Source: Actinomycetospora succinea
GTDB taxonomy: Bacteria; Actinomycetota; Actinomycetes; Mycobacteriales; Pseudonocardiaceae
Direction: 5' to 3'
NCBI RefSeq assembly: GCF_004363095.1
Contig: NZ_SNYO01000004.1
Coordinates: 499,905-563,904, forward strand
Length of the DNA stretch: 64,000 nt
Both the position numbers and the translations under genes were made by a program. Below are positions 34,361 through 42,593 of this stretch, piece after piece. A model generated the notes under the pieces. That model was not told the DNA's origin and searched no databases. It worked only from the letters and a program-made list of their open reading frames with translations. Positions within the stretch are counted from its first letter, which is position 1. Every line of letters begins with the position of its first letter.

Positions 34361-35983
34361 GTGGAACCACCGTTGCTGCGCCCGGCCGCGAGCTACGACG
34401 AGCTCTGGCGCCAGGTCGACTTCGCCACTCTGCCGATCCCGGAGCGGTTCAACCTGGGCGTGGCGTTCGCCGACCGGCAGGACCCCGACGCGCGGGCGCT
34501 CACGGTCGTCGAGGTCGACCGGACCTCGCGCGACCACACGTTCGGCGAGGTCACCACGGCGTCGAACCGGCTCGCGAACGCCCTCGCGGCCCTCGGCGTC
34601 GGGCGCGGCGACGTCGTCGGGCTCGTCAGCCCGGCGTCGTTCGAGACCGGCGTCGGCTTCGTCGCGATGTTCCGCATGGGTGCGATCGCGCTGCCCCTGT
34701 CGTCGCTGTTCGGGCCGGACGCCCTGCGCTTCCGCCTGCGGAACGCCGGGGCGAAGGCCGTCGTGACGGCGGCGGCGAACGCGGACCGCGTGCGCGAGGC
34801 CCTCGACGACGGCGGCGAGCAGATCCCGCTGCTGGTGATCGGGAGCCAAGAAATCGGACTGAGCGGCCCGGAGTCGTTCGAGGACGCCCTCGCCGCGGCG
34901 TCGCCGGAGTTCACGCCGGTGGACACGGCGGCCGAGGACCCGGCCTTCCTCATCTACACCTCGGGCACCACCGGCGACCCCAAGGGCGCGCTGCACGCCC
35001 ATCGGATCGTCTACGGGCACCTGCCGGCCTTCGAGGCGGTCTACGAGTTCTTCCCGCAGGCGCACGACGTGATCTGGTCGCCCGCCGACTGGGCGTGGAT
35101 CGCCGGGATCATGGACATCCTCGCGCCCGCCTGGTTCCACGGGCTGCCCGTCGTCGTCGACCGCGAGCCCGCGTTCACCGCGGAGCGCGCGGTGTGGCTG
35201 ATGCGCGAGTTCGGGATCACGCTGACCCTGCTGCCCGCCACCGCACTGCGGGTGATCCGCGCGTCGGGCCTGGAGGGCGGCGGGTTCGCGTTCCGCTCGA
35301 TCTGCTCCGGCGGCGAGGCCCTGGGCGCCGACCTGCTGAAGTGGAGCGAGGAGTTCTTCGGCGCGACCGTGAACGAGGGCTACGGGCAGACCGAGCTCAA
35401 CGCCTGCATCGGCAACTGCGCCTCGGTCTATCCCATTCGCCCCGGCTCGCTGGGCAAGGGGCTGCCGGGCTTCACGCCGGTGGTGCTGGACGAGGACGGC
35501 GAGCCGGTGATCGACACGGTCGGCGAGCTCGCCCTCGACCGGCGGACCCCGTCCACGATGCTCGAGTACTGGCGCAACCCGGAGGCGACCGCCGAGAAGT
35601 ACCGCGGCGAGTGGCTGCTCACCGGCGACCTCGCCCGCCAGGACGCCGACGGCTACGTCTGGTTCGAGTCCCGTAAGGACGACGTCATCAACTCGGCGGG
35701 CTACCGGATCGGGCCCGGCGAGATCGAGCAGAGCCTCGGCGGGCACGACGCCGTCGCGATGGCCGCGGTGGTCGGCGTGCCGGACGAGCGGCGCGGCCAG
35801 GTGCCGAAGGCGTTCGTGGTGCTGAGGCCGGGGGTCACCGCGTCCCCCGAGCTGGCCGGCGAGCTGCGCGCCCACGTCCGGGCACGCCTGGCCGCCCACG
35901 AGGTGCCCGCGCACATCGAGTTCCTCGACGAGCTGCCCCGCACGACCACGGGCAAGATCCTCCGACGGGCGCTGCGGGACTAG
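34361..35983 (+). CDS. Acyl-CoA synthetase (AMP-forming, medium/short-chain type)
   Basis: A 540-residue adenylate-forming ligase. The P-loop is LIYTSGTTGDPKGALHAH, the A5 region is NEGYGQTELNACIGNC, A7 is LLTGDLARQDADGYVWFESRKDD, and the C-terminal catalytic Lys is in TTTGKILRR. It activates a carboxylic acid to an acyl-CoA. Length and sequence resemble acetyl/propionyl or medium-chain acyl-CoA ligases. GTG 34361 follows a 175-bp divergent region from the MHS transporter. Confidence 0.93.
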   Translation: MEPPLLRPAASYDELWRQVDFATLPIPERFNLGVAFADRQDPDARALTVVEVDRTSRDHTFGEVTTASNRLANALAALGVGRGDVVGLVSPASFETGVGFVAMFRMGAIALPLSSLFGPDALRFRLRNAGAKAVVTAAANADRVREALDDGGEQIPLLVIGSQEIGLSGPESFEDALAAASPEFTPVDTAAEDPAFLIYTSGTTGDPKGALHAHRIVYGHLPAFEAVYEFFPQAHDVIWSPADWAWIAGIMDILAPAWFHGLPVVVDREPAFTAERAVWLMREFGITLTLLPATALRVIRASGLEGGGFAFRSICSGGEALGADLLKWSEEFFGATVNEGYGQTELNACIGNCASVYPIRPGSLGKGLPGFTPVVLDEDGEPVIDTVGELALDRRTPSTMLEYWRNPEATAEKYRGEWLLTGDLARQDADGYVWFESRKDDVINSAGYRIGPGEIEQSLGGHDAVAMAAVVGVPDERRGQVPKAFVVLRPGVTASPELAGELRAHVRARLAAHEVPAHIEFLDELPRTTTGKILRRALRD

Positions 35984-36441
35984 GCGGCCACACCCCGCTG
36001 CCCGACCGCGCCGCGCAGGCCGACGCAGCCGACGCACCCCACGCAGTCGACACAGTCGACGCACCCGATGCAGCCCACGCAGCGCGTGCAGTCGACGCAG
36101 GCCAGCGTGGCCACGCACAGCCGCAGCCGCGCCCCGAGCACCGTGAGCAGGCTGCCCAGGATGGCGACGCTGCCGGCCGTGCCGGCGCTGCCGGCCACCG
36201 CGACGCTTCCGGCCGTGGCCGCGCTGCCCGCGACCGCGACGCTGCCGGCCGTCGCGGCGCTGCCCGCCACGGCGATGCTGCCGGCCGTGCCCGCGCTGCG
36301 CGCCACGCCGACGCTGCCGACGGTCGAGGTGCTCCCGGCGACCGCGACGCTGTGGGAGGTGTCGACGCTCGCCGCGACCGCGACGCTGTCGTCCGTGCCG
36401 GTGCTCGCGACGGTGCTCCCGGGGTCCTGGTCCTCGGCCAT
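35980..36441 (-). CDS. Repeat protein: Ser/Ala-rich 12-residue repeats plus Cys-ladder tail
   Basis: A 153-residue protein of unusual make-up, not recognised. From about residue 12 to 95 a 12-residue unit repeats seven times (xSxxTxxSVAVA, with the conserved Ser at 19, 31, 43, 55, 67, 79 and 91). A hydrophobic link (ILGSLLTVLGARLRL) leads to a ladder of nine Cys at exact three-residue spacing (115-139: CVDCTRCVGCIGC and onwards). It ends in VGLRGAVGQRGV. A 12-residue period suits a beta-solenoid; the Cys ladder may continue it or bind metal. Its stop overlaps the acyl-CoA synthetase stop. Confidence 0.75.
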   Translation of the reverse strand: MAEDQDPGSTVASTGTDDSVAVAASVDTSHSVAVAGSTSTVGSVGVARSAGTAGSIAVAGSAATAGSVAVAGSAATAGSVAVAGSAGTAGSVAILGSLLTVLGARLRLCVATLACVDCTRCVGCIGCVDCVDCVGCVGCVGLRGAVGQRGVAA

Positions 36442-36481
36442 GGTCGAGAGGTTGCCCGGGCCGCGGGACGCCGTCCAGCGT

Positions 36482-37687
36482 TCAGCGGCGGCGCATCCGG
36501 AGCACCGACCCGACGCCGCCGACCACCACCATCACGGCGACGACGGCGCACAGGCCGACGGCCACCGAGGCCAGGCCCCAGAGGTCGACCGCGACGCCCG
36601 CGAGCAGGCTCGCGACGGCGGCGGCCAGGTAGCAGTACAGGTAGATCGCGGCGAGGGTGCCGGCGTGCGTGCCCTCCGGGCTCCGGTCGAGCAGGGTGCG
36701 CATGGCCCCGGCGAACGCGACGCCGAAGCCGGCGCCGGCCACGACCGCCGCGACGAGGTAGGCGGCGAAGCTCCCGACGGCGATCGCCGCGATGTAGCCC
36801 CCGATCCCGACGACCAGGCCGGCCGCCCCGCCGGCGAGCGCCCGCGCGGCGCTCAGCCGGTTGGCGGCGAGCCCGGCCACCGGCCCGACGAGGTGGTAGA
36901 CGGCGACCGCCAGGGCGCCGCTGAGCGGGCCGGCGAAGCCGGTACTGCCGTCGAGCACCGACACCACCAGCGACGGGGCCAGCGCCTGGGTGAAGCCACC
37001 GAGGACGTAGGTCCCCGCGACCAGCAGGCACACCGGCGGGAACACCCGCCGCGCCGTCGGCGGGACCCGCACGACCGGGCGCAGCGACCGCACCGCGCCG
37101 GGTGCCCGCACGACCGTCTCCGGCAGGAACACCACGGCCACCGCGGCGGCGGTGAGCACCGACGCCGTCACCACGAACGACAGGACCGGGGCGCTCGCGG
37201 GCACGACCTGGAGCGCGATCCCCGAGGTCAGCGCGCCGAGGGCGATGCCGCCGGGCGGCGCCCCGCTGGTCACCGCGCCGGCGAGCCCGGGGCGCGAGGG
37301 CGGGACCAGGTCGACGACGAAGGCCCCGAGCGCGCTGAGCGCGAGCCCCACCGAGAGCCCCTGCACCGCGCGCCCGACGAGCAGCGGCGCCGCGGAGTCC
37401 ACGGTCGCGAGCACCACCGAGCCCGCCGCGCCCGCGAGCAGCGCCGGCACGGCCACCCGGCGGCGTCCGAGGTGGTCGGACAGGGCGCCGCAGCACAGCA
37501 GGGCGGCGAGCAGCGGCAGGATGTAGATCGCGAACGCGCCGGTGAGCACGACCGTCGAGAGGCCGTAGGTCTGCTGGTAGACGACGTAGAGCGGCGCCGG
37601 GACGCCGGCCGCGGCGCACGCGGCCACGAACGCGACCGACGCCGTGGTGAAGGTCGTCGCGGAGCGGCGGGATCGGGTGTGCAGCAC
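36482..37687 (-). CDS. MFS transporter (drug-efflux type)
   Basis: A 401-residue, 12-span major facilitator protein. It has GALSDHLGRRRVAVPALL (loop 2-3 motif), GRAVQGLSVGLALSALGAFVVDL, and a long run of Ala/Val/Gly-rich helices. The N-terminus has no signal. GTG 37687 is used. The upstream gap holds a MarR-like operator. Likely exports small hydrophobic compounds; substrate not known. Confidence 0.9.
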   Translation of the reverse strand: MLHTRSRRSATTFTTASVAFVAACAAAGVPAPLYVVYQQTYGLSTVVLTGAFAIYILPLLAALLCCGALSDHLGRRRVAVPALLAGAAGSVVLATVDSAAPLLVGRAVQGLSVGLALSALGAFVVDLVPPSRPGLAGAVTSGAPPGGIALGALTSGIALQVVPASAPVLSFVVTASVLTAAAVAVVFLPETVVRAPGAVRSLRPVVRVPPTARRVFPPVCLLVAGTYVLGGFTQALAPSLVVSVLDGSTGFAGPLSGALAVAVYHLVGPVAGLAANRLSAARALAGGAAGLVVGIGGYIAAIAVGSFAAYLVAAVVAGAGFGVAFAGAMRTLLDRSPEGTHAGTLAAIYLYCYLAAAVASLLAGVAVDLWGLASVAVGLCAVVAVMVVVGGVGSVLRMRRR

Positions 37688-37728
37688 CGTCAGACCACCC
37701 CGGCGCGCAGCATCACCGGGTCAGGGTA

Positions 37729-37744
37729 GTTGGCCCGGGGCAAC
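37729..37744. promoter_or_regulatory. Inverted repeat upstream of MFS gene, similar to the MarR operator at 30874
   Basis: GTTGGCCC-GGGGCAAC is a 16-bp near-perfect inverted repeat (one mismatched pair) 42 bp before the MFS start. It shares the GTTG-CC/GG-CAAC pattern of the palindrome upstream of the MarR-ClC operon, but is 1 bp longer. Confidence 0.45.
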
Positions 37745-37781
37745 GACCGTGAGGACGGACGTCACCACCGGGGAGCGGAGA

Positions 37782-37964
37782 TCAGGGCAGCGAGATCATC
37801 TGGGCGCCGGCGGCGACGAGGTGGTCGTGGTGGGCCCGGCCGTGGTGTCCGCAGAACGCGAGCTCGCCACCGCGGGGGAGGATCGCGAGGGACAGGGCGC
37901 GCACCCCGCATCGGTCGCAGTCCAGCCGGGCAGCCTGCTCGGGTGCCGTGGCGATGGCGGTCAT
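37782..37964 (-). CDS. DUF7455-like small zinc-ribbon protein
   Basis: A 60-residue protein matching the small actinobacterial family with CDRCGVRALSLAILPRGGELAFCGHHGRAHHDHL. Cys-Cys and Cys-His pairs could bind one zinc. An excellent GAGGAGG site lies 9 nt before ATG 37964. Function unknown; it is commonly found near sigma factor or ribosome-related genes. Confidence 0.85.
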   Translation of the reverse strand: MTAIATAPEQAARLDCDRCGVRALSLAILPRGGELAFCGHHGRAHHDHLVAAGAQMISLP

Positions 37965-38095
37965 GGTGCTCGCCTCCTCGGAGAGCTCGGGTGATGGCAC
38001 GAGACTGCTCCGCGCCCGCGAGCCCGGACAGGGTGCGCGCCCGTGGACCCCGGGGGGTCAACCCGACTCGTGGGCGCGCACGAGGCGCTGAGGCC

Positions 38096-38722
38096 TCACG
38101 AGGTCGCGGCGACGGCCTTCGACTGCTCGACGGCGAGACGGTCGACGAGGTCGTTCATCTCGTCGCCCGAGTGGCCCTTGGTCCAGCGGAAGGACACGTC
38201 GCCGCGGTCGTTGACCAGGGTGATCAGCGGTTCCCAGAGGTCGCGGCTGACCACCGGCTTCTTCGCGCTGGTCGTCCAGCCCCGCGCGATCCAGCCCTTC
38301 CACCAGCCGTCGCGGAAGCAGTTCACGACGTAGGTCGAGTCGCTGACGACGACGAGCGGGCCGTCGAGCGCCCGCACGGCCTCGAGGGCGGCGCGGATCT
38401 CCATGCGCTGGTTGGTGGTGCCGGGCTCGCCGCCGCTGTCCTGCCGGCCCTCACGGGTGGCCCAGGCCCAGCCGCCGGGGCCGGGGTTGCCGGAGCACGC
38501 GCCGTCGGTCCACACCTCGAGCGCGCCCTCGGCGGCCGGCATGTCGGGGCGCGGGGGCTTCGTGGCCTTCGTGGCCTTCGCGGACCTCGTCCGAGCGGCG
38601 CCCGATCCCGCCGAGCCGGCGCAGGCCGCGTGCGCCCAGCGCTCCCCGGAGCGCGCGATCTCCTCGCCGGGGGAGACGGCGGAGGCGCAGACCCCGCACG
38701 TCGTGGCGTACTTGGCGGTCAT
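38096..38722 (-). CDS. rnhA: Ribonuclease HI with N-terminal Cys extension
   Basis: A 208-residue RNase H. It cleaves RNA in RNA-DNA hybrids. Catalytic acidic residues are in WTDGACSGNPGPGGW, NQRMEIRAALEAV, VVSDSTYVVNC and KGHSGDEMNDLVD. An extra N-terminal 60 residues carry CGVC and a later HAAC, a possible zinc ribbon, followed by an Ala/Lys/Thr linker. ATG 38722 is preferred over GTG 38728. Housekeeping function in replication and repair. Confidence 0.94.
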   Translation of the reverse strand: MTAKYATTCGVCASAVSPGEEIARSGERWAHAACAGSAGSGAARTRSAKATKATKPPRPDMPAAEGALEVWTDGACSGNPGPGGWAWATREGRQDSGGEPGTTNQRMEIRAALEAVRALDGPLVVVSDSTYVVNCFRDGWWKGWIARGWTTSAKKPVVSRDLWEPLITLVNDRGDVSFRWTKGHSGDEMNDLVDRLAVEQSKAVAATS

Positions 38723-38737
38723 CGGCACGCCGTCAGG

Positions 38738-39349
38738 CTAACCAGCGGCCGGCGCGGTCCTCGGCACCGCCGGGGCAGGCGTCCAGTCGGCCATGGCGGA
38801 CGCGAGCCGGTACCGGGCACGGGCGAGCCGTCCGCGCACCGTCGCCTCCGACACCCCGGTCACGGCCGCCGCCTGGCGGTAGGACATCCCTTCGAGCTGG
38901 ACCAGCACGAGGGGCACGCGCAGCTCGTCGGGGAGCGCGGCGACGGCCCGCAGGCCGGCGGCGACCTCCGCGGCGGTCACCACCGCGTGCTCGGGTCCGC
39001 GGCTGCGGGGGTGGGCGCTCTCGGTGATCTCGCTGGTGGGGCGGTGGGCGCGCCGGTGGTTCAGGCACCGGTTGACGACGACCCGGTGCAGCCAGGTCGT
39101 GAACGCGGCGGTGCCGTCGAACCGCTCCAGGGCGGTCGCGAGGTGGATGACCACGTCCTGCGCGACGTCGTCGGCGTCCGCGGGACAGCCCAGCACCTGC
39201 AGGGCGACCCGGTAGACGCGGTCGCGGTGGCGGTGGACGAGCGCGGCGTAGGCCTCGCGGTCGCCGACGCGCGCCCGGTCGACCAGGAACGTGTCGGTCG
39301 GGACGAGCGTGACGTCGGCCGCGCCGGCCGCAGGGGGAGTCGACAACAT
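38738..39349 (-). CDS. ECF-type RNA polymerase sigma factor
   Basis: A 203-residue sigma-70 family factor with region 2 (YRVALQVLGCPADADDVAQDVVIHLATAL, TWLHRVVVNRCLNHRR) and region 4 (ELRVPLVLVQLEGMSYRQAAAVTGVSEATVRGRLARARYRLA). No region 1.1 or 3. No anti-sigma gene is adjacent on this strand. ATG 39349 is chosen; the frame is open for 78 codons further upstream but without family similarity. Signal unknown. Confidence 0.9.
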   Translation of the reverse strand: MLSTPPAAGAADVTLVPTDTFLVDRARVGDREAYAALVHRHRDRVYRVALQVLGCPADADDVAQDVVIHLATALERFDGTAAFTTWLHRVVVNRCLNHRRAHRPTSEITESAHPRSRGPEHAVVTAAEVAAGLRAVAALPDELRVPLVLVQLEGMSYRQAAAVTGVSEATVRGRLARARYRLASAMADWTPAPAVPRTAPAAG

Positions 39350-39551
39350 CGTGGTGGCTCCTCGCGCATGACCCCGACCCGACCCCGCGTCGACCGACGG
39401 TCGCGCGGGTGTCCCGGCGACGGTGCCGCGACACCGTCCTCGTACCCCGGCTGGTTGTTCACCATTCAATCGCGCACGACGAATCTCCTGAGGCGTGCGC
39501 CACGGGCAGACGGGTACGCCGTCACCCGTCACGACGATCCAGGAGGAGGCC

Positions 39552-40229
39552 CGCATGACCGCTCCCGACGAGCAGGACGACACCTTCGACCCCTACGCCG
39601 ACGCGACCGCCGTGGCCGTCGCGGCGAGCACCGTCCCGGGCGAGTTCCTCGTCCCCGACCTCGTGGAGACGTTCACCGCCGAGCACCCCGAGGCCGTCGT
39701 CGACACCGTCGTCACCGACTCCGAGGGCGTGTTCACCGCCCTGCGCGACGGCAACGCGGAGGTCGGGTTCGCGGGCGCCGAGCCCGACGGCGACGACCTC
39801 GACGCCGAGGTCCTCACGGCCGAGGAGATCGTGCTCGCGGTGCCGCGCGGCCACGCGCTGGACACCGCCGAGCCGGTGACCGTCGCCCAGCTCGCCGCGA
39901 CGCCGCTGGTCGAGCGCGAGGAGGGGTCGGGGACGCGGCGCTCGTTCACCGACGCCCTCGCCACACGCGGCACCCCGCTGATCTCCGACCAGCGGTGGAC
40001 GATCCGGGACAGCAACCAGGGCGTGATCGACGCGGTCGCCGCGGGCGACGGGGTCGGCGTCGTCAGCTCGTGGGCCCTCGCACGCCACGCGCACCACGGC
40101 GTCCGCGAGGTCCGGCTCGAGGGCGACCCGATCGAACGCTGCCTCTACCTCGTGCTCCGGCGCGACGACGACCTCGGCCCGGCGGCGACGAGCTTCGTGA
40201 CCCTGGCGCGCGAGCAGGCCCAGGTCTGA
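39552..40229 (+). CDS. Orphan LysR-type substrate-binding domain protein
   Basis: A 225-residue protein that resembles the effector-binding half of LysR regulators (ASTVPGEFLVPDLVETFTAEHPEAVV, NAEVGFAGAEPDGDD, VLAVPRGHAL, SNQGVIDAVAAGDGVGVVSSWAL) but has no helix-turn-helix. It also lacks a signal peptide, so it is not an obvious periplasmic binding protein. ATG 39552 has a strong AGGAGG. It may sequester an effector or interact with another regulator. It diverges from the ECF sigma gene by about 200 bp. Confidence 0.8.
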   Translation, partial: RMTAPDEQDDTFDPYADATAVAVAASTVPGEFLVPDLVETFTAEHPEAVVDTVVTDSEGVFTALRDGNAEVGFAGAEPDGDDLDAEVLTAEEIVLAVPRGHALDTAEPVTVAQLAATPLVEREEGSGTRRSFTDALATRGTPLISDQRWTIRDSNQGVIDAVAAGDGVGVVSSWALARHAHHGVREVRLEGDPIERCLYLVLRRDDDLGPAATSFVTLAREQAQV

Positions 40230-40245
40230 CGCCGCGCCGCGAGGA

Positions 40246-40563
40246 TCAGTGTCCGGGGGCGCGGCGGCGAGCGCGCACCGCCCAGACGAGGCTCGCGAGG
40301 GCCACGAGGACGAGCAGGACCGGTGCCGACCACAGGTTGGCCGGCGCGGGCAGCAGGGTGCTGAGGACCGCGAACACCGAGCTCGCCAGCAGGACGAGCA
40401 CGACCGTGCGCCACCGCAAGGCCGCCGGCGAGGGACGCCCCGTCCGCGCGCGGCGGCGGGCGGTGCGGCGGTAGTCGGCGATGATGCGCTCGAACTCGCG
40501 CGTCTCGTGAGCGTCGAGCGGGCGCTCGTCCTCCTCGCCGGGGCGCGGAGACGATGGGGACAT
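40246..40563 (-). CDS. Small two-span membrane protein (DUF3040-like)
   Basis: A 105-residue protein. A charged N-terminal helix (HETREFERIIADYRRTARRRARTGR) is followed by two membrane spans (VVLVLLASSVFAVL and SAPVLLVLVALASLVWAV) and a basic tail. The arrangement resembles DUF3040 proteins, though the exact family is uncertain. Convergent with the orphan LysR-type domain gene (16-bp gap). Confidence 0.7.
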   Translation of the reverse strand: MSPSSPRPGEEDERPLDAHETREFERIIADYRRTARRRARTGRPSPAALRWRTVVLVLLASSVFAVLSTLLPAPANLWSAPVLLVLVALASLVWAVRARRRAPGH

Positions 40564-40625
40564 GCCCGTGGTTCGCACCGGGGCACGCCCCGGATCGGTC
40601 GGTGCGGACCGTTATCGTCGGGACG

Positions 40626-40952
40626 ATGACGGCGACCTACTCGATCGACGACGAGCCAGCCGGCGGGCATCCCCTGCGCCAGGGTGCGTCCCCCGCCGCG
40701 ATCCACGCGGCGCTGCCGCCCGAGGACCGGGCGGACTTCGACGCCGACTACGCGAAGGCGCTCGACCGCGCGGGCACGACCCGCGACCTCACGGAGCTGT
40801 TCACCGTGCTCGAGCACTGGCGGCGGCTGGCGGTGCTGCAGTCGGAACCGGAGATCTTCCGGCGGGTGGCGGAGCGGGCGGCGGAGCTGCGCACCGACGA
40901 GCCGGCCACCGAGGACCCGGCCGCGGAGGCGCAGGCCGACCCCGGCCGCTGA
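40626..40952 (+). CDS. DUF6247 family protein
   Basis: A 108-residue acidic protein with the pattern GASPAAIHAALPPEDRADFDADYAKALDRA and LTELFTVLEHWRRLAVLQ of actinobacterial DUF6247 proteins. The family often sits beside RelE/ParE-type toxins and may act as an antitoxin. Here no toxin gene is adjacent. ATG 40626 is preceded by a modest GGGAC site. Confidence 0.8.
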   Translation: MTATYSIDDEPAGGHPLRQGASPAAIHAALPPEDRADFDADYAKALDRAGTTRDLTELFTVLEHWRRLAVLQSEPEIFRRVAERAAELRTDEPATEDPAAEAQADPGR

Positions 40953-41011
40953 GCCCCCTCACCCACGGCGGGTGAGCCGTACCGGGCGCCGGTCGCCCTA
41001 GCGTCCGGCGG

Positions 41012-42013
41012 GTGACGCGCGCGCTGCCGTTCGGCCCCGTGACCGAGGACGACCTCGACCGCGTCACCGGCAAGCTCTTCCTGACCGATCGCACCGGCCT
41101 CTCCGCGTTCTGGGTGCTGCTCACGCTGGCCGCGGTCATCGCGAGCACCGGGGTCGTGGCCGACTCGACCGCCACCGTGATCGGGGCGATGATCGTCGCC
41201 CCGCTGATGACCCCGATCCTCGGTACCGCGCTCGCCCTGGTGCTGGCCGACCGGCGGGCGATGCTCGCGAGCGTCGCGCTCGTCGTCGGGGGCGCGGTCC
41301 TGGTGGTGGGGATCGGGTACCTGTCCGGCCTGCTCAGTCCGGTGCCCGAGGTCGCCGCGACCAACTCGCAGGTCGCCTCGCGGGTGGCGCCGAAGCTGGT
41401 CGACCTCGTCTCGGCGCTCGCGACGGGCGCGGTCGGGGCCTTCGCGCTCGTGCGCTCCGACGTCTCGGACACCCTGCCCGGCGTCGCGATCGCGATCTCG
41501 CTGGTGCCGCCGCTGGCCGTCGTGGGCCTGACGCTGGAGTCCGGGGCGCCCGACCAGGCGGGCGGGGCGCTCCTGCTGTTCCTCACCAACGTCACCGCGA
41601 TCATCGCGACGGGCACGGTGGTGCTGCTGGCCTACCGGGTGCGCGCCACCGCGGTCAGTACGGGACGGGAGGTGGGCCGCCTGCGGCCCCGCACGGTCGT
41701 CGTCGTGGTCGCGCTGCTCGTGGCCGTCGCCGTCCCGCTCGGTGTCGGGAGCTACCAGACCTTCCGCGGCCAGAGGATCCTCACCGCCGCGCAGCCGGTG
41801 GTGGCGCAGTGGGCGCAGGCCCGGTCGTGGCAGGTCGTCGACGTGACCTGGAGCCAGGGCGTGCTGCAGGTCGTCGCGGCCGGTCCGCCGCCGGCCGCCG
41901 ACCCGGCCTCGCTGCGTGGCGCCCTCGATGGCGCGGGGCTGACCGCGGTGCCGGCGCGGCTCTCCGAGGTCCTCGGGGGGACGACGGAGCTGCCGGTGAG
42001 CCCGTCCCCGTGA
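41012..42013 (+). CDS. DUF389 membrane protein
   Basis: A 333-residue DUF389 protein. Core family motifs are STATVIGAMIVAPLMTPILGTALALVLADR and GVAIAISLVPPLAVVGL. It has about six to seven membrane helices. A C-terminal soluble part (about 250-333) is predicted. No biochemical function is established for the family. GTG 41012 is chosen. Its stop lies 5 bp from the convergent TetR gene. Confidence 0.88.
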   Translation: MTRALPFGPVTEDDLDRVTGKLFLTDRTGLSAFWVLLTLAAVIASTGVVADSTATVIGAMIVAPLMTPILGTALALVLADRRAMLASVALVVGGAVLVVGIGYLSGLLSPVPEVAATNSQVASRVAPKLVDLVSALATGAVGAFALVRSDVSDTLPGVAIAISLVPPLAVVGLTLESGAPDQAGGALLLFLTNVTAIIATGTVVLLAYRVRATAVSTGREVGRLRPRTVVVVVALLVAVAVPLGVGSYQTFRGQRILTAAQPVVAQWAQARSWQVVDVTWSQGVLQVVAAGPPPAADPASLRGALDGAGLTAVPARLSEVLGGTTELPVSPSP

Positions 42014-42018
42014 GGGCG

Positions 42019-42567
42019 CTACCCGGCGGTCATCGCCAGCACCATCCAGCGGGCCGTGGCGACGATCGTGGCGAGGTCGTCGTCCGGCGCGGCGGCCAGG
42101 GCCGCGCAGGTGAACGCCTCGAACAGCAGGCGGACCTGGAGCCGGTCGACGGGGTCGGCGGGGTCGGCGAAGTCGTCGACGAGCGCCGTGAGCGCCGTGA
42201 GCGCCCCGTCCCCGGCGAGCGCGGGGTGGACGGCCCGGGCGAGGCGCAGCCCGTCGAGCCGGTCCTGGCCGGCGCTCTCCACCCAGCGCAGCGCCGTCTC
42301 GCGGAGCAGGCCCGGATGGTTCTCCTGGGCCCGCGACCAGGCGACCAGGGCGTCGATCTCGTCGCGGTGGGGCTGCGCGAGCGCCGCGAGGATCGCGTCC
42401 TTCGCGGGGAAGTGGTAGTAGAGCGCCGCGGTGGTCAGGCCGACCTCGGCGGCGATGTCGCGCATCGACGTGCCGTCGTACCCGCGGTCGGTGAACAGGC
42501 GGCGCGCGGCCGCGAGCACGGCCTCCCGCGTCGTCGGTCCGGCGTTCGGTCCGGGACGTTTGGGCAC
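42019..42567 (-). CDS. TetR-family transcriptional regulator
   Basis: A 182-residue TetR protein. The N-terminal HTH is TREAVLAAARRLFTDRGYDGTSMRDIAAEVGLTTAALYYHFPAKDAIL. The C-terminal ligand domain is Ala/Leu-rich. GTG 42567 is used. A short palindrome upstream is a likely autoregulatory operator. Its regulated target is not evident, though the Ogt-ECF operon ends 26 bp upstream. Confidence 0.93.
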   Translation of the reverse strand: MPKRPGPNAGPTTREAVLAAARRLFTDRGYDGTSMRDIAAEVGLTTAALYYHFPAKDAILAALAQPHRDEIDALVAWSRAQENHPGLLRETALRWVESAGQDRLDGLRLARAVHPALAGDGALTALTALVDDFADPADPVDRLQVRLLFEAFTCAALAAAPDDDLATIVATARWMVLAMTAG

Positions 42568-42577
42568 GTCACGAGCT

Positions 42578-42593
42578 TACCGATCGTCCGGTA
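42578..42593. promoter_or_regulatory. Probable TetR operator
   Basis: TACCG-ATCGTC-CGGTA, a 16-bp inverted repeat with a 6-bp centre, fills the gap between the TetR start and the Ogt stop. Spacing and symmetry are typical of TetR dimers repressing their own gene. Confidence 0.55.

Noticed and set aside
38046-38059. GACCCC-GG-GGGGTC palindrome after rnhA
   Set aside because: The 2-nt loop cannot fold as a hairpin terminator and it is not placed well for a promoter. Likely a chance GC palindrome.
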